Below, piece after piece: positions 1 to 12,500 of a DNA stretch of 64,000 bases. Both the position numbers and the translations under genes were made by a program. The stretch comes from Rhabditophanes sp. KR3021. Taxonomy: Eukaryota > Nematoda > Chromadorea > Rhabditida > Alloionematidae. Under the pieces are notes generated by a model. The model was not told the origin of the DNA. It did no database searches and saw only the letters and a program-made list of their open reading frames with translations. The DNA lies in contig CAUJLY010000002.1 in NCBI GenBank assembly GCA_963281155.1, positions 2,294,001 through 2,358,000 on the forward strand, read 5' to 3'. Within the stretch, counting starts at the first letter, position 1. Every line of letters begins with the position of its first letter.

Positions 1-386
1 ATTAGACCTTTCCCATTCAAAGTATCTTCATTCGCAATATCCGTGCTTTTCTTTTTCTCGTTAGACACCTCGGCATTCTTGTTTTTGTCATTCTTGCTTT
101 TGTTTGAGATTGATGATTCTTTCACGGGAACTAGCTTTATTTATTTTTAATAATCACGGCATTAAAGAATTTTGTATTAATACTTTTAAAATTGATTAGA
201 GGTATTAGACATCTTTTAAAAAGCAGCATACTTATAGTATAGGACATAATGAAAGAAAGATTAGAAATGTCAACAAATTTATTTATGATTAAAGTAATAT
301 AACGAATTACCGAATAAATATATAACAGTAACAGGATAAGGATCAGATAAAAATGTGAATTGAAACAGAATAATCCAATTATTAAT
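1..386. other. Window edge and region downstream of eIF3a
   Basis: No gene can be called here. Positions 1-142 are open on the minus strand without an ATG, and that frame reads as Lys/Ser/Asn-rich sequence (for example KNKNAEVSNEKKKS). This could be an internal exon of a minus-strand gene continuing past the left edge. The plus strand is also open from base 1 to a TAA near 150 but gives a hydrophobic translation of the kind expected opposite Lys-rich coding DNA. No good splice acceptor was found near 140, so the call stays open. Positions 150-386 are AT-rich 3' flank of eIF3a. Confidence 0.3.
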
Positions 387-3300
387 TTATTTTTTGACAG
401 CGTTTTTTGGAATATTCCAGCCATCAGATTGGTTTGAGGAATCTGCTGGTGCGCTGGTTTTGGTAGATCTCCATGTTTCAGAACTGTCTGCTCCACTCAT
501 GTTTGAAGGTGCCGTAGAGCGTTGTGGGGGTCCTCTTTGATCTCTATTGTCACGGTGATCCCTATGGTCTCTATTATCACGTTGTTCTCTTTGTCCTCCA
601 TGCTGGTTCGATCTCATTTGGCCATCACGTTGTGTTCTCTGAGTTCCATAAACGTTTGATCTTGAACCATCGCCTTGATTTTTTGAAAAATCATTTGATC
701 TAGGTGGATTGTCTTCTCTTGGTCGTTGATTACCGAAAGGACTTGGCTTAGCTGGTCCGTCTTCTCTTGGTTTTTGATTGCCGAAAGGACTTGGCTTAGC
801 TGGTCCGTCTTCTCTTGGTTTTTGATTACCGAAAGGACTTGGCTTAGCTGGTCCGTCTTCTCTTGGTTTCTGATTACCGAAAGGACTTGGCTTAGCTGGT
901 CCATCTTCTCTTGGTTTTTGATTGCCGAAAGGACTTGGCTTAGTTGGTCCATCTTCTCTTGGCTTAGAAACGGCTCCACTTCTTCTTTCAATTACAGCAG
1001 AAGGTTTTTTGTCCACTGAAATAGATGTTTGAGCGGGAGCATCCTTCTTTCTCCAACTATCAGCATTATCAGCTTCAGATTGCGGAGCTTCTCTCTGAGG
1101 AGGAAGCAATTGGGAATTAATTTGAATGGGATTTCCTCTTTTCCATGTCTTGGAGTCTCCCTCGCCACCATCTGCTCTAATTGGATTGTTCTCCTTTCTG
1201 TAGCTATCGGTATCTGAATCTCTCTTGAACGAAGAAGCTTGGTGAGGTGTTGGGTAAGAAGTTTGCACTGCTGGACCACCTTTGTTTCTCCAACTGGAAA
1301 CGTTGTCAGCTTCTGATGGAGGAGCTTCTTTCTTGCCAAATGGAGCAGCCCTGGTACGACGTTCATCTTCGAGAATTCTTCTGTCTTCCTCAACCTTTCT
1401 TCTAGCTTCATCTTCCATCCTTTCTTGCTCAAGTCTTTTACGTTCAGCAACTCTCTTTTGATATCTTTCATTGGTGATTTTCTTCTTCAAAGCCTCGAAT
1501 TCTTTCTCCCATTTAGCAATATCGTTAACAAATTCATCCTTGTGACTTTCTTTAACTTTACTGCAATATTCATTAAGATCTTCGGCAGCATTAGAAAACA
1601 ATTCATATGCTTTCACTTCCTTTTCGTGATCAGCGATTTCCTTAGCGATTCTCTTCTTTTCAACTTCATCGAATAAGGCAGCTCCTTCAACATCGAATTG
1701 TCTCGACATGGTATTCAAGAAAGGAACCTCGAGTTGATGAGTAGCTCTGATAAGATGGTCGAATCTCTTTTCTTGGTTCTTCTGCTTCAATTGGACAGAT
1801 CTGGCTTCGTTTTGGGCCCTCAGTGTGTGTTCATTTATCACATCTTGTGGATCCAAATTAGCAAAAGCCTCTTCACCCTTTTCCTTGATGATTTGTTGGT
1901 ACATGGGCTGGGATTTAATTTGATTAAGTTTTTCAACTCTAATCTTTTCTAAAATCTCCTTTTCCATAAGTTCCTTACGTTTGGCAGCACTCTCCAAGTT
2001 TGCTTGCTTAAGACGTCTTAATTCTTCAGCAGTTTCACGCTCACGCTTGGTCTTGAGAGCTTCGGCCTGTTTGATGGCCTTTTCTTGCTTAGCCAACTCA
2101 GTGTTTTCCTTGTAGTTTTCAATTGTTTCACGTCTCTTCAAGATTTCCTTTTGGATTCTGTCTCTACAATTCAAGTATGACTTAAGTTGAGTCTTGTAAA
2201 CATCATTAGATTCCTTCTTCCTTTGCTCGTCAGCAACTTCCAACCAGCAATTTCTGATTTCGGAATAAAGATGGCCAAGAACGTTGTGGACATTGACTTC
2301 ATTATCCTTAGCAGTACCTCCATTATAGAAGGCATGATCTACAACATCGTGATCTCCACACAAGCTCTCGTCATTTCTGATGAAAGTAATACATTGAGAA
2401 CGATGATCAATGCGAGCACGTAAGAATCTTTGCTTGCAGATATCAACAATAAATCTTTCTAATTGAAGACCGGAATAAAAGGGGATGTATGCTCTCAATT
2501 TATCTAACTTGATGGCATCATAAAGGAGAGAAATTTGCTTGAAGACCTTGGTGGCAGCAACGTGATTAATACTTTCTTGGTATTGAAGATATTCTGGCTT
2601 ACCGAGACCTTTGATATCTTCGATACTTTTGGTAACAATTGTTGCCAATGTGAGTGGAGAGAATTCGTACTCCATTTGAGTGTATAAAGTACGAACTGTT
2701 TCGGACGCAAATTGGGCAATGTTCATTCTGGTGACTTCATTAACTAAAGCAGCACGAGTAGGAGAAACTGACAATCTCAAGAGAGCAGACAAAGTTCTGA
2801 TATTCGTATGGAATTGTTCAGTAAAATCGAGAAGTCTTGAGAGCATCCCAGGCTTATCAGCGTCATTACCAATAGACATAACAGCCAACAAAACTTTATT
2901 TGCTTGATCAGCCTGATCCTCGGCATTCAAGTTTTTCTTAACATCTTTAGAAGCGAACTTCTGCAATAAAGCGGTAGCATGGAACAGGGTGTTACCTCCT
3001 TTCCAGAAAATCAAACTTAATTTATCATAGTAATTAGCATAACTGACTGGCTTAACCATCTTCTTGTCTACTTCCTTAGACAGCTGCATCATACCATGAA
3101 GATCTTCGGCAGACTTGTAAGCTTCTTGCCAAAGTTCCATCTTGATAGCTGTGTCCAATTGGATTGATCTGGTTTCTTGCATCATTTGAAGTGACTCGAC
3201 ATTAGTCAGCTTGATGTAGACGTTGCTCTGAGCTTGACTCTTCAAAATCAGCATCAAGTGGAGTCTCAAGGTTTCGCACAACTTTCTGAACTCTGTTCTT

Positions 3301-3911
3301 CTTTGGTAGCGAGCACAGAATCCGAAGGATTTGCGGGCAACTTCGTGATAAAGTTGTTCGAAAGATTGGTTGTTTCTGAGCATATCCAAGCAATTACGAT
3401 ATGAATCCCAGAGAAAACGTAACCATGGAGAGAGAATAGCTCTGTCACGACGATCTTGAGCAACGGCTCCAGAAACAACGGAGAGCAACATGCTTTCAGG
3501 TGTATCAGCTTGTTCGAGATCTTCGATCTCTTCGACGCGTTCATTTGAAAATTTCTGAGCGGCTTCAGTTTCTTTTTCAGCTGTGTCGAGGAATTTTTTC
3601 AAGACTGTTTCAAAGGATCCAATAGAAGTCTAAAATATTTTATTACAACATTAAAAGACCAAACTTACTTGTTGGGAAAGACCTTTGTAGTGAAATAAAG
3701 CATCCTTAGCATAACTTGAATTTCTGAGCTTTACACAAAGTTCAACGTGTTTCAACATAATTTGTTCGATAGTAGCGGTCCATTGTTTTTGACGTCTGTC
3801 TTTCATGACCTCATGAAGAGTGTCCAAGGCATCACGTTCCTTGCCAACGGAGATAAACTCTTGAGCTCTTTGAAGAGCAGTTTCGGGTTTTTGGAATTGA
3901 CCGATACCCAT
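387..3911 (-). CDS. eif-3.A (egl-45): Eukaryotic translation initiation factor 3 subunit A
   Basis: This is eIF3a, the large scaffold subunit of eIF3, which binds the 40S subunit in the cytoplasm during translation initiation. Two exons, complement(join(387..3629,3669..3911)), give about 1161 aa. The 39-nt intron 3630-3668 has GTAAGT/TTTTAG ends and keeps the frame. The start [14 protein letters not shown] matches the family, and a TTTTTAG acceptor 12 nt upstream suggests a 5' UTR intron or trans-splicing. The N-terminal half carries the helical repeats and PCI region (motifs such as [16 protein letters not shown] and RLSVSPTR). The middle is a long charged coiled coil. The C-terminus is a low-complexity tail with five 16-residue repeats and an RD/HRD-rich stretch. 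Length is close to C. elegans EGL-45. Identification is secure; the exact tail length depends on the tandem repeat being assembled correctly. Confidence 0.95.
711..965 (-). repeat. 48-bp in-frame tandem repeat in the eIF3a tail
   Basis: Five complete 48-bp units start at 711, 759, 807, 855 and 903, with a partial sixth to about 965. Each encodes one 16-residue unit, [16 protein letters not shown] or a one- or two-residue variant. Copies differ by only a few bases, mostly at third positions, so the array is recent or homogenised. The unit length is a multiple of three, so copy-number change would not disrupt the reading frame. Confidence 0.95.
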
Positions 3912-4435
3912 GATTTTAAATATCTAAAAACAAAGCAAAAAACATTTAAAACAACTCAAGGTAATATATTTAATCACAAAAACACGCATCGGATAATACA
4001 CCTGTTTTAAATTAATTTAACAAGCTAATAATTTCTTCAAATTGGGCAGAATGGATTGGTAATATGCACTCTACTAAAGTTACGATAAAGGAAAAATATC
4101 CACGTGGTAGTGATGTTGTGGATTAATTTTTTGTTAATAAAATAAATGCACGAAGAAAAAAAGATTTGCCACATCTTAATTTTGTTTACATGGACTTTCT
4201 CAATGCTAATCGAGCACGTCAATCGGAAGCAATGACAGAAAGACGCACTAAGATGATTGGTTGGAAGAATGTGTATTTGAAAAGTAGAGTTGTATCCGGT
4301 TGAAACAGAATCGACAAATGATGTAAACATTTTATATAAAACAATAATTAATTAAAACACAGTAATTGGTAGGGTCATTATTGATGTACCATTTACATAT
4401 AGCATAACATATTTATATCTCTTTAGTGATCTTCT
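3912..4435. other. Intergenic, eIF3a to SRP19
   Basis: About 520 bp between two minus-strand genes. Includes the probable 5' UTR intron or outron of eIF3a, with its acceptor near 3925. A 97-codon minus-strand frame at 4037-4330 has no recognisable domain and unremarkable composition, and is taken as chance. Confidence 0.5.
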
Positions 4436-4876
4436 CTACTTTTTTTTACCCTTTCCTTTGGTAGTAGCTTTTGCCGCAGTTGGAGCATTGGTAGTAGCAG
4501 CAGGATATTCTCTTTTGTATTCTTTTCTATTCGTTAAACTAGCAATTTCACAGGCAGCGGCAATCATCACACTTTTTCTATTAGGAAAAGATTCGTCTAC
4601 AAAGGACCCATCATCGTTCTTCAATTGGACGCGAACTCTGCCTTGTTTCCACGCAAACTTGTCTGCTTCTCTTGGGTGCATTTTGTTCTCTTCAACAAGC
4701 ACCTTAAATCCTTGCCCTTGCAGTGCATTGGCGATTTCAATAATAGTTGGTTCGGCAACAGAGAACTCCTTTAAGATTCTACGTCCTTCGCGAACAGTTT
4801 TGTTGGAGTTTAAGTATAGAGGATAAATACTGATCCATCTAGAAGTTTCAGAAAAGCCTTTCTTACTAATATCCAT
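4436..4876 (-). CDS. SRP19: Signal recognition particle 19 kDa subunit
   Basis: A single-exon 146-aa protein with the SRP19 fold signature. It has RWISIYPLYLNSNKTVREG near the N-terminus, then the central KMHPREADKFAWKQGRVRVQ and the downstream FPNRKSVMIAAA segment. SRP19 binds helices of 7SL RNA and allows SRP54 to join the particle that targets nascent secretory proteins to the ER. The Lys/Ala-rich tail ending GKGKKK is typical of the family. Length matches the family (about 144 aa in mammals). No upstream splice acceptor is visible next to the ATG. It lies between two other minus-strand genes, but the spacing of several hundred bases does not by itself indicate an operon. Confidence 0.93.
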   Translation of the reverse strand: MDISKKGFSETSRWISIYPLYLNSNKTVREGRRILKEFSVAEPTIIEIANALQGQGFKVLVEENKMHPREADKFAWKQGRVRVQLKNDDGSFVDESFPNRKSVMIAAACEIASLTNRKEYKREYPAATTNAPTAAKATTKGKGKKK

Positions 4877-5186
4877 TTTAGCAAATCAATTTAAATAAGG
4901 TCAGAAGCGTGTGTACGCTAGTTATTTGAAACATCGAACATTTTGTTTACCCTTCTATCTGACTAGACTATCAGAAAGTCGTTATAAGATTTTCCTTGCA
5001 ACACCAACTAAACAAAAGTTTAACAAATGAATAAAAATAGAGCTAAAATCGAATAAGATGAACAAAATAAGAACAAAATCAGAGCATTTATTTTAGATAA
5101 TAATAGCGAGCACGGAAATTAGTTAATAACCGTAAATTAGTTCAGCATTCATATAATCGCATTCATTTATTACATGTTTACCTTAT
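4877..5186. other. Intergenic, SRP19 to carrier remnant
   Basis: About 310 bp of AT-rich DNA covering the 5' flank of SRP19 and the 3' flank of the carrier remnant. No feature seen. Confidence 0.5.
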
Positions 5187-6081
5187 TTATAATTCATCTA
5201 AAGTTTTCAAAGCTAACTCATATCCGACAAAATAAGCTATATTGGAATGGAATAGCTCTTAGGATGACTGGGAATAAACCTTTAAAGAATCCTTTGGGTC
5301 CTTCTGTTTTCAAGATGAATTTGGCAACATCGCGAATCTTGTTATTCTTATTACAAGCAATTTATTTGGATCTTACTTTTGATTACGTCGCCTGGCATTC
5401 CGAACGCCTAAAAAGTTTTACAATAACTCGGATTCTTACCCATGAAGCAATTTCCGTGCAGGCCCCTCCAATCAAAGTAGCCGTAATTGAAAGCTTTTCG
5501 TTTCCAGGATTAATTACACTGGTAACAAACGCATAAGTTGGAAAGAAAACGGCACTAAGTGGAATTTCTCTCACCATCAAAGAACCTAGACCACGATACA
5601 TGCTATAGAAGCCCTCCTTTTCAAAGATTGAGTTAATAGTTCCAAAGACACCCAAGTTGCCAGTCTCTACTTGCATCATGCATTTTACTCTTTTGACAGG
5701 ATTCATCAACAAGCTAATACCGACTCCAGCCATTTCTCCAGCTATACACTGTTGAGAAAAGGTCTTTTCTCTTGAGTTGGAGAAGCTATTCACAAATTCT
5801 AGGGAGCGTTTATTAGCGAACATGTAGAATGCAAAACAAGGCCCCGCGACAGACGTAATGGGAACGATTCCTTTGAACAACGCTGTTGGTCCCTGGGTCT
5901 TGATGAGGTTGGTAAAGCAATGAAGAGTTGATCTGTAAGTGTTCGGGTCGCTGGCTTGAGGACGGACTTTGATAGTGTCAAATGGTAAACCTATCGCAAT
6001 CGCCGATATACCTCCAACTCCACTTGACAGAAGAAGTTTGTATGAAGGGATGTGGTTGTCAGTAAGGGCCATGATTTTCAA
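5187..6081 (-). pseudogene. Mitochondrial carrier (SLC25, carnitine/acylcarnitine-like), frameshifted
   Basis: Two of the three SLC25 repeats read cleanly from 6081 (or the internal ATG at 6069) to 5440. The first has GLPFDTIKVRPQ and the second NPVKRVKCMMQ with FEKEGFYSMYRG. A 32-nt intron (5408-5439, GTAAGA/TTTTTAG) then leads into the third repeat, PGDVIKSKIQ. Just after that, near 5360-5366, the frame must shift by one base to continue (KIRDVAKFILKTEGPKGFFKG). It must shift again near 5244 to read the conserved C-terminal helix IAYFVGYELALKTLDEL to a stop at 5187. Both shifts go the same way, and no GT-AG intron restores the frame. Without correction the protein stops inside repeat 3. This may be a young pseudogene or two assembly errors. 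The second signature already has Lys where an acidic residue is usual, which favours decay. Confidence 0.75.
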
Positions 6082-6441
6082 GTCTGATTTTGGCTTGATT
6101 CCATATTAACAACGATTTTTGTTGGCGAGTTTAAATAATTAACTGTTATATTCATTTGTGAATATCTAAATGTGTTACGTTATACAAACTGGTAGTATGA
6201 TATTGACGGTATGGGGTGATCTGATACAAAATATTTTTGATTTTAAATAAACTTCGTTCCAACGGTAATTCCTCCACAGATTTTATATCTTACAGTCGAA
6301 ACATATTCTCTTTCAATAACTTATCACTCACTCTCGTATTCTCGAGTCTCTTTCATTTATTGTATGCAAGTTTTCGTGATGCTAAAACAATTTATCGACT
6401 ATATTTTACTAAACTTTAATAAAACATTTTCAGGAGGAACT
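6082..6441. promoter_or_regulatory. Divergent intergenic region and 5' acceptor of PDHA
   Basis: About 360 bp between the carrier remnant and PDHA. A strong acceptor (ATTTTCAG, ending 6433) lies 8 nt before the PDHA ATG at 6442. This suggests a 5' UTR intron or a trans-splice site, with much of this region being outron. No core promoter motif was identified. Confidence 0.5.
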
Positions 6442-7928
6442 ATGAACAACCTATTTTCAAAGGTTACGGCTGTCAACAGCAATGTCATTAGCAGAAGTTT
6501 GGCTTCATCTACCACCACTGCCAGCTTCCCTGTCAAGGCTTTCAAACTCCACAAACTCGACAAAGGACCCAACATCGAGGTTGAACTTTCCCGGGAAGAC
6601 GGACTAACTTACTACAAGCAAATGCAGATGATCAGAAGGCTCGAGACTGCTGCTGGCAACTTGTATAAAGAGAAGAAGATTCGCGGATTCTGTCACCTTT
6701 ATACTGGGCAAGAAGCTGTTGCTGTTGGAATCAAGGCCGCCATGCATACCGATGATGCCGTTATTACTGCCTACAGATGCCATGGGTGGGTTTATCTCAT
6801 GGGAGCTACAGTCAAGTCCGTCCTTGCCGAATTAACTGGAAATGTTAACGGAAACGTCTATGGAAAAGGAGGATCCATGCATATGTACGAAAGAAACTTC
6901 TATGGAGGCAATGGAATCGTCGGAGCCCAACAATCTCTCGGAACTGGGGTAGCCTTTGCCATGAAGTACAACAAGAAGCCAAATATCTGCATGACATTGT
7001 ACGGAGACGGAGCTTCCAACCAAGGGCAACTTTTCGAATCTGCAAACATGGCTGCATTGTGGAATCTACCTTGCATCTACATTTGTGAGAATAATGGTTA
7101 CGGAATGGGAACTTCCGCCGAAAGATCATCGGCCTCTTCTGAATATTATACCAGAGGAGACTATGTTCCCGGCATTCATGTCGATGGAATGGATTTGCTG
7201 GCAGTACGTGAAGCTATCAAGTTCTGCAAGGAATACGCTAATGCTGGAAACGGGCCACTCTTCTTGGAAATGGCCACGTACCGTTATACTGGCCACAGCA
7301 TGTCGGACCCTGGTAAAGAAACTGGAGGGTATCGACTTAAAAAGGGGCATTAGAATTAAGGCTATTAGGCGAATGAGCAATGAAATTAAGTAGTTTCAAA
7401 ATGAGTGAGCATAACATTAAAGTTTATTTAAATGATTATTGAGATTTGATAGATATCATATTGTACTTGGTGGGAGCTTTAAAGGACAAGTTCGTTCAGT
7501 ACTAATTTGTCTGACTGTTCTATTTACTTACATTTTAGAATATTTAATTTTTGAAAGCATTGTGGTAATTTAATATTTTTATAGGAACCTCATACAGAAC
7601 CAGAGATGAAATTCAAAACGTAAGAAAGACCAGAGATGCCATTTCTCTCTTCAAAGACCGTCTTATCACATCTGGCCTAGCTCACGAAGATGACCTGAAG
7701 CAAATTGACAAAGACGTCAGAAAGCACGTAGAAGATGCAGTTCAAGTAGCCGTCAACGGAGAAATCGTACCACTTGAAGCTTTATACACCGACATCTATG
7801 TTAACAGTGAACCTCAATTTGTTCGTGGAACTCAATACGAAACCTCGAAAGTCCAAGAATATGGTACTACAGATGAACTCCTAACTGCTCACGGAATTCC
7901 ACTTGTCAAGTATGGACAATCCCAATAA
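6442..7928 (+). CDS. pdha-1: Pyruvate dehydrogenase E1 component, alpha subunit
   Basis: Mitochondrial PDH E1-alpha, the thiamine-diphosphate subunit that decarboxylates pyruvate as an alpha2-beta2 tetramer inside the PDH complex. Two exons, join(6442..7312,7585..7928), give 404 aa; the 272-nt intron is GTAAAG...TATAG and the junction rebuilds [13 protein letters not shown]. The N-terminus is a Ser/Thr/Lys-rich presequence. The ThDP motif [12 protein letters not shown] to [10 protein letters not shown] lies at about residues 188-220. The regulatory phosphorylation loop is present, with the site-1 serine in [10 protein letters not shown] near residues 281-290. A longer in-frame ATG at 6364 is rejected because a splice acceptor separates it from 6442. 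Length fits the family (390 aa in human). Confidence 0.95.
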
Positions 7929-9599
7929 TCTAGGGTAATAAATAATATTAGGATTAAATGACTTTTAATATCTTCATAGTTTTTACAATAAATTCATTTA
8001 TTTTAACAAATAAAAATTGGAAAACAATAAATAGTCTTAAAGTAATTAATTGTAATGTAAATTGAGTGTCACAAATACTTAGTTAAAGACAAATAAAAAT
8101 AAATAAATTTAAAAGTAATTACTTACAGACATTACAAAATAGTTTAAAGTAATTTTATTTAAAATATATCAAATGGAATGTTGTATTATATTAATTATAA
8201 CTTAGTTACATGTTCTTATGCTTGAGTTCCAAAATTGTGTGTTACCATTTTAAACTCAGACAGCTAATGAATTAACTTATTCTTCATTAAAAGTTTTGGA
8301 ACGTTTGTTGCCGCTTTATGCATGCCACTGGACTATGTCTCCTTCCGTCTAAAAATGAATGAACAATCATTACTGACCGCTCATCTGCTTCTCAATAATA
8401 CTGAAGTTAAAGATCAACCCTCTTCAAGATTTTGGATCAGAATTCAACAAATCACTCTCATTCATCAAAGGAGAAATACTTCGTTGGGAAATGTCTACGC
8501 AGATGCTTTTGCTCAACTTGGAGAAGATGGAATCCTTATTGCTGATAGATCTCCCAACATATTCTAGAGTGACCACATTGATGATAGTTACAAATTAAGA
8601 TATAGGCAATTATATCTGATCTACTATGCAAAGATATTTCTAATATAAGATTTTCTGTTTTATGTATTATCATTCTTTTGCTACAGGTAAATAATTTAAA
8701 CCACGTATGTATCGCTTACATGTCCTTAAACTATGCATAATAAATTATTTTTTAAACGTAATCAATGTTTCTGAATGACTCATTTTATTTATAAAAACAG
8801 GTTTAAATAAAAATAACTTTTACGTCAATATTAATGAAGCTATAAAAATCATATTTCTTGAATGGATGCAATTTTCTGATTGAAAATATTACAATCAACT
8901 AAAATTGCCAAATGACCTTATACTTATTTTAGTTTAACCTCTAAACAGGCCAATGAAAGTCAACACACATTAAAACTTTTAATAACACAGATTAGTCTTC
9001 CCATTATAAACTAATTCCAAACTAATATCAAACTAATTTTTGAGGTGTCAAGGCACTATTAATTGCAAAATGCAGTACTCTACGAAACATCCACTTTCAT
9101 TTATTTGATTAACATATTTACTAAATAATAGACCAAATCACAAACCAAAATCATCCTTGATCATGATCTAATTTAATTTACTTTTTTTACCATGTATTTA
9201 CATTTATTTCACCACAGAACAGGAACCATTAAACTCAATCCTTTAAATAACATTTATTGTATGTGGATATCTGTCATCAACCGGATATAAACAAAATCAT
9301 ATTATGTATATCTATTTATTCCTTGCCAGCTCAAAAGTTTTACTATGAATATATTGTTGAATACAATCGTTTACCAAAACGATTCCACTATAGTTATAGT
9401 GTGTACCTACTATATTGAGAGATGACCTATATTTGGTCATTTTCCATAAAATACTAAAGAAAGTACATATCACGACTAGCGAATTATCTTTCGTTGAGGA
9501 TACAACTTTTATACGCAATATATTAAATCAAATTACATTTAACTTTTTGACTTCTATTAGATACCATTTTTTAATTAAAGTGAAACCATCCTTTTCAGA
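7929..9599. other. Intergenic, PDHA to Dispatched homologue, with one weak ORF
   Basis: About 1.67 kb, very AT-rich. The only coding-like stretch is a plus-strand frame open from about 8289 with ATG at 8322 and stop at 8567 (81 aa, containing EQSLLTAHLLLNNTEV and FAQLGEDGILIADRSP). Composition looks protein-like but I recognise no family, and there are no convincing splice sites around it. It may be a small gene or a remnant. Nothing else seen. Confidence 0.4.
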
Positions 9600-12500
9600 A
9601 TGACCGTCTTTCGGTCTGCTATCTTTGATATATTCCCTTACTCGAGGTTTGTTTACAAGTATCCTGTTTTTGTGGTGGTTTTGTCTTTTCTCATATTTAC
9701 GGCATTGCCGGGTGTCATTTTATATTTTAACGGTATTCGATTAAATGAAAATCCCGAGAAGGTAATCAAACTGTATAAATTAACATTTTTAAAGATATTG
9801 TTATTTATTTTTGCACTTAATGACATATATTTATTTGATTTATTCAATTTATTGACACAAACCTAATTAGACATTTTCCAGGGCTTTGATACACGACAAA
9901 CAAAGTATTCAGGTCCTCGATTAGCGTGGGAGCAAATCCAGGGTCCCTTAATGGTTGGAAACCGTGTCACCTTTCCATACGACTTTCCATTAAACCAAAC
10001 ATTTGCAAATTTATCATTAACAACAGCTGATACGACAATTAAACGATCAAAAAGAAACTGGGCAGACTCATTACTATCTTCATTTGCAAATGTAGCCTGT
10101 TATGAAAATCCTATTCCAGCCATGGATTACCTATCTCAATTTGTAATCGAACTTCCTTCGATCGACGCAATATTCGACTCCTCTGTTCTAATGGACATGT
10201 GTAAACTGCACGAACAATTACGAGATCAAATAAACTTTTTTGATCAAATCACACCTTATAGAAATATTTTTCATGTGGCCAATTATTTTTCCTGTATTTC
10301 ACCAAACTTTAGAGTTAATTGTTCCTACATCGAGGAAAAAGATATCAGATATGCGAAAGAATTGTTGCAATTTTGTTTGCCTCATCGTAGTAAAATTATA
10401 GGATGTCGAAAACATTGTCATAAATTTGGAAATCAACTGACGATCGAACCGTGTAAGGGATGTGACTCAGATCAATTACCAGCCAATTGCTCAACTCAGA
10501 TGGTTTTTGACTTACTTTATAGGGTTCTGCCGAAAAATTTATATGAAAGACCTGTTTATATCAACAATTATCTGCCACTTTTTTCATACACTGCCTACAA
10601 ATTACAGGGAATGCCTATTGACATCAAGCAATACATAAATTTGGAGGAAAAGATGATTCAAATATTCAGTCAATCAAAGACACTTAAATTAAAAGGACTT
10701 AATTTCGAAGTAAAAAGGGATTTAATGCTACCATACGCTATTCAAGACTCCGAACTAGCAATCATAGCAGCTGTTTCCGTTCTCATAATAATCGCAATTT
10801 ACTCATTTTCAATCCTATACACACTGTCTATTGTGTTTATGCTAGGATCATCAGTGTTATCAGCATTAGCAATTTATTCCTTTTTTACACCAGACTTCCC
10901 ACTTCTAAATTTAGTGGTATTTGTCTTGTTGATTTCGCTGGGAAGTGACGATGCTTTTTTAGTACATTCGGCTTTTGAGGAACCAGACAAGTTTGATGAA
11001 TACACGTTCCATGAAACGTTAAAACACGTTGGTTCTACGATGTTTTTGATTCAATTTTCAACAGTCATCCCATTCTTTATTAATGTGGCTTCCAATGTTA
11101 TTGTTTTTCGTGACTTTGGGCTGTTTGCGGGATTTACACTTACGGCTAACTACTTTATGCTAATATCATTTCTGCCGGCCTTCGTAGTTATTCAAAAGAA
11201 GTACACAAACAACATTTGTTCCTTCAAAAAACCAATTACTTTTCCAGCCTTGACAAAAGCCAAAAACTATTTCATCAATGAAATCCTCCCTTCTATCATA
11301 ATTCAGGGTCGATTCGTGTGGCTATTTACGCTCACTTCTTACACAGCCATCTCAGCCTTCATCATCATCACACAACTGACGCTTCCTCAGTATAATCCAC
11401 TACAACTGTTTGCAAAAAGTAACTTACACGAATGGTTTGACAACAATGCTGAAATTCAATTCGACTTTATTGAGACAAAACTGGCTTTACCTTTGAATAT
11501 GAGATTGATATGGGGGTTGAATGAAGTTGCGGCTTTGTCTTACTTCAAACCAGAATTGGTTAGTAATGTTTCTATTGATAGAAGCTTTAGACTCAACACG
11601 CTGGGAGAGCTAAAGGCGCTTAGTTCGGAGTTAAGCCGAATTAGACATCTAGACTTTGTTAATCATGAGGCTAAATTTTGGCCTGAACGCTTTTTAGATG
11701 TGAGTTCACATTTCATGTATGTATTTACTTTTAATATCTTTAGTGGTCAAAGAAATTAAATTGCACAGCCGACACAGCCTGTTGTAATTATCAAAACAAA
11801 TTTTTTGAAGATGACTTTCTGGATTATTGCTTAAGAATTTCAACTTCCCAACTAATGACAATGTTCAATGATACACCAATTTATCATAACTATACCTTTG
11901 AATTGGTAGGCTATACGGCCTTAATGCCAACTCAGCTCAAATATTCACACAAATTCCGGCAATTGTCAGGTGCATTCGATAGATTCGATGCCGAATTGAA
12001 GCCTAAGGTGTCGACTAATTCATTTTGGTATACACCAGAATGGGGATTGATGTCAACTTGGATAGATTTGCAAAAAGCAATTGTTTCAGACTGTCAATAT
12101 AGTGTTTATATATCTTTTTTTGTGGTAGCATTATTCGCCTTTGCTTGCCTTAAGTTGAAAGCTATCCCGGCGTTGTTTTGCATGAGTTTTATTGTTATCT
12201 CAACTGGCGGAACCGTTATTTTCTTTGAATGGGAATTGGGTGTTTTAGAAGCGGTCATATTGGTGCTTGTCGTTGGCTTATCATTTGATTATACTCTTCA
12301 TTACGGGGCTGCTTTACCTTCAAATGGGTGTCCTTATCACAAGTTAAGCCAAGTCATTCAAACGGCAACTTTCCCAGTTGCTTTAGCAGCATTTACCTCG
12401 CTTTTGGCTGGATTAATCATGTTATTTTCTCGGACCCACGCTTTTTTCCAAGTTGGGATGTTTTTGGTTGTGTCAATTACTGCATCGTGGGTCTTTTCAA

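Noticed and set aside
726..1019. Antisense ORF with a repeated [13 protein letters not shown] unit
   Set aside because: It is the shadow of the 48-bp eIF3a repeat on the opposite strand; repeat unit of 3n keeps all frames open.
5187..5440. Programmed ribosomal frameshifting in the carrier gene
   Set aside because: Two separate shifts in one short region, with stop codons (TAA TAA) in the zero frame and no known slippery context, fit mutation or assembly error better.
11717..11743. A 23- or 27-nt intron in the Dispatched homologue
   Set aside because: A GTGAGT donor at 11700 gives a 44-nt intron in phase 0, matching the other introns in the window.
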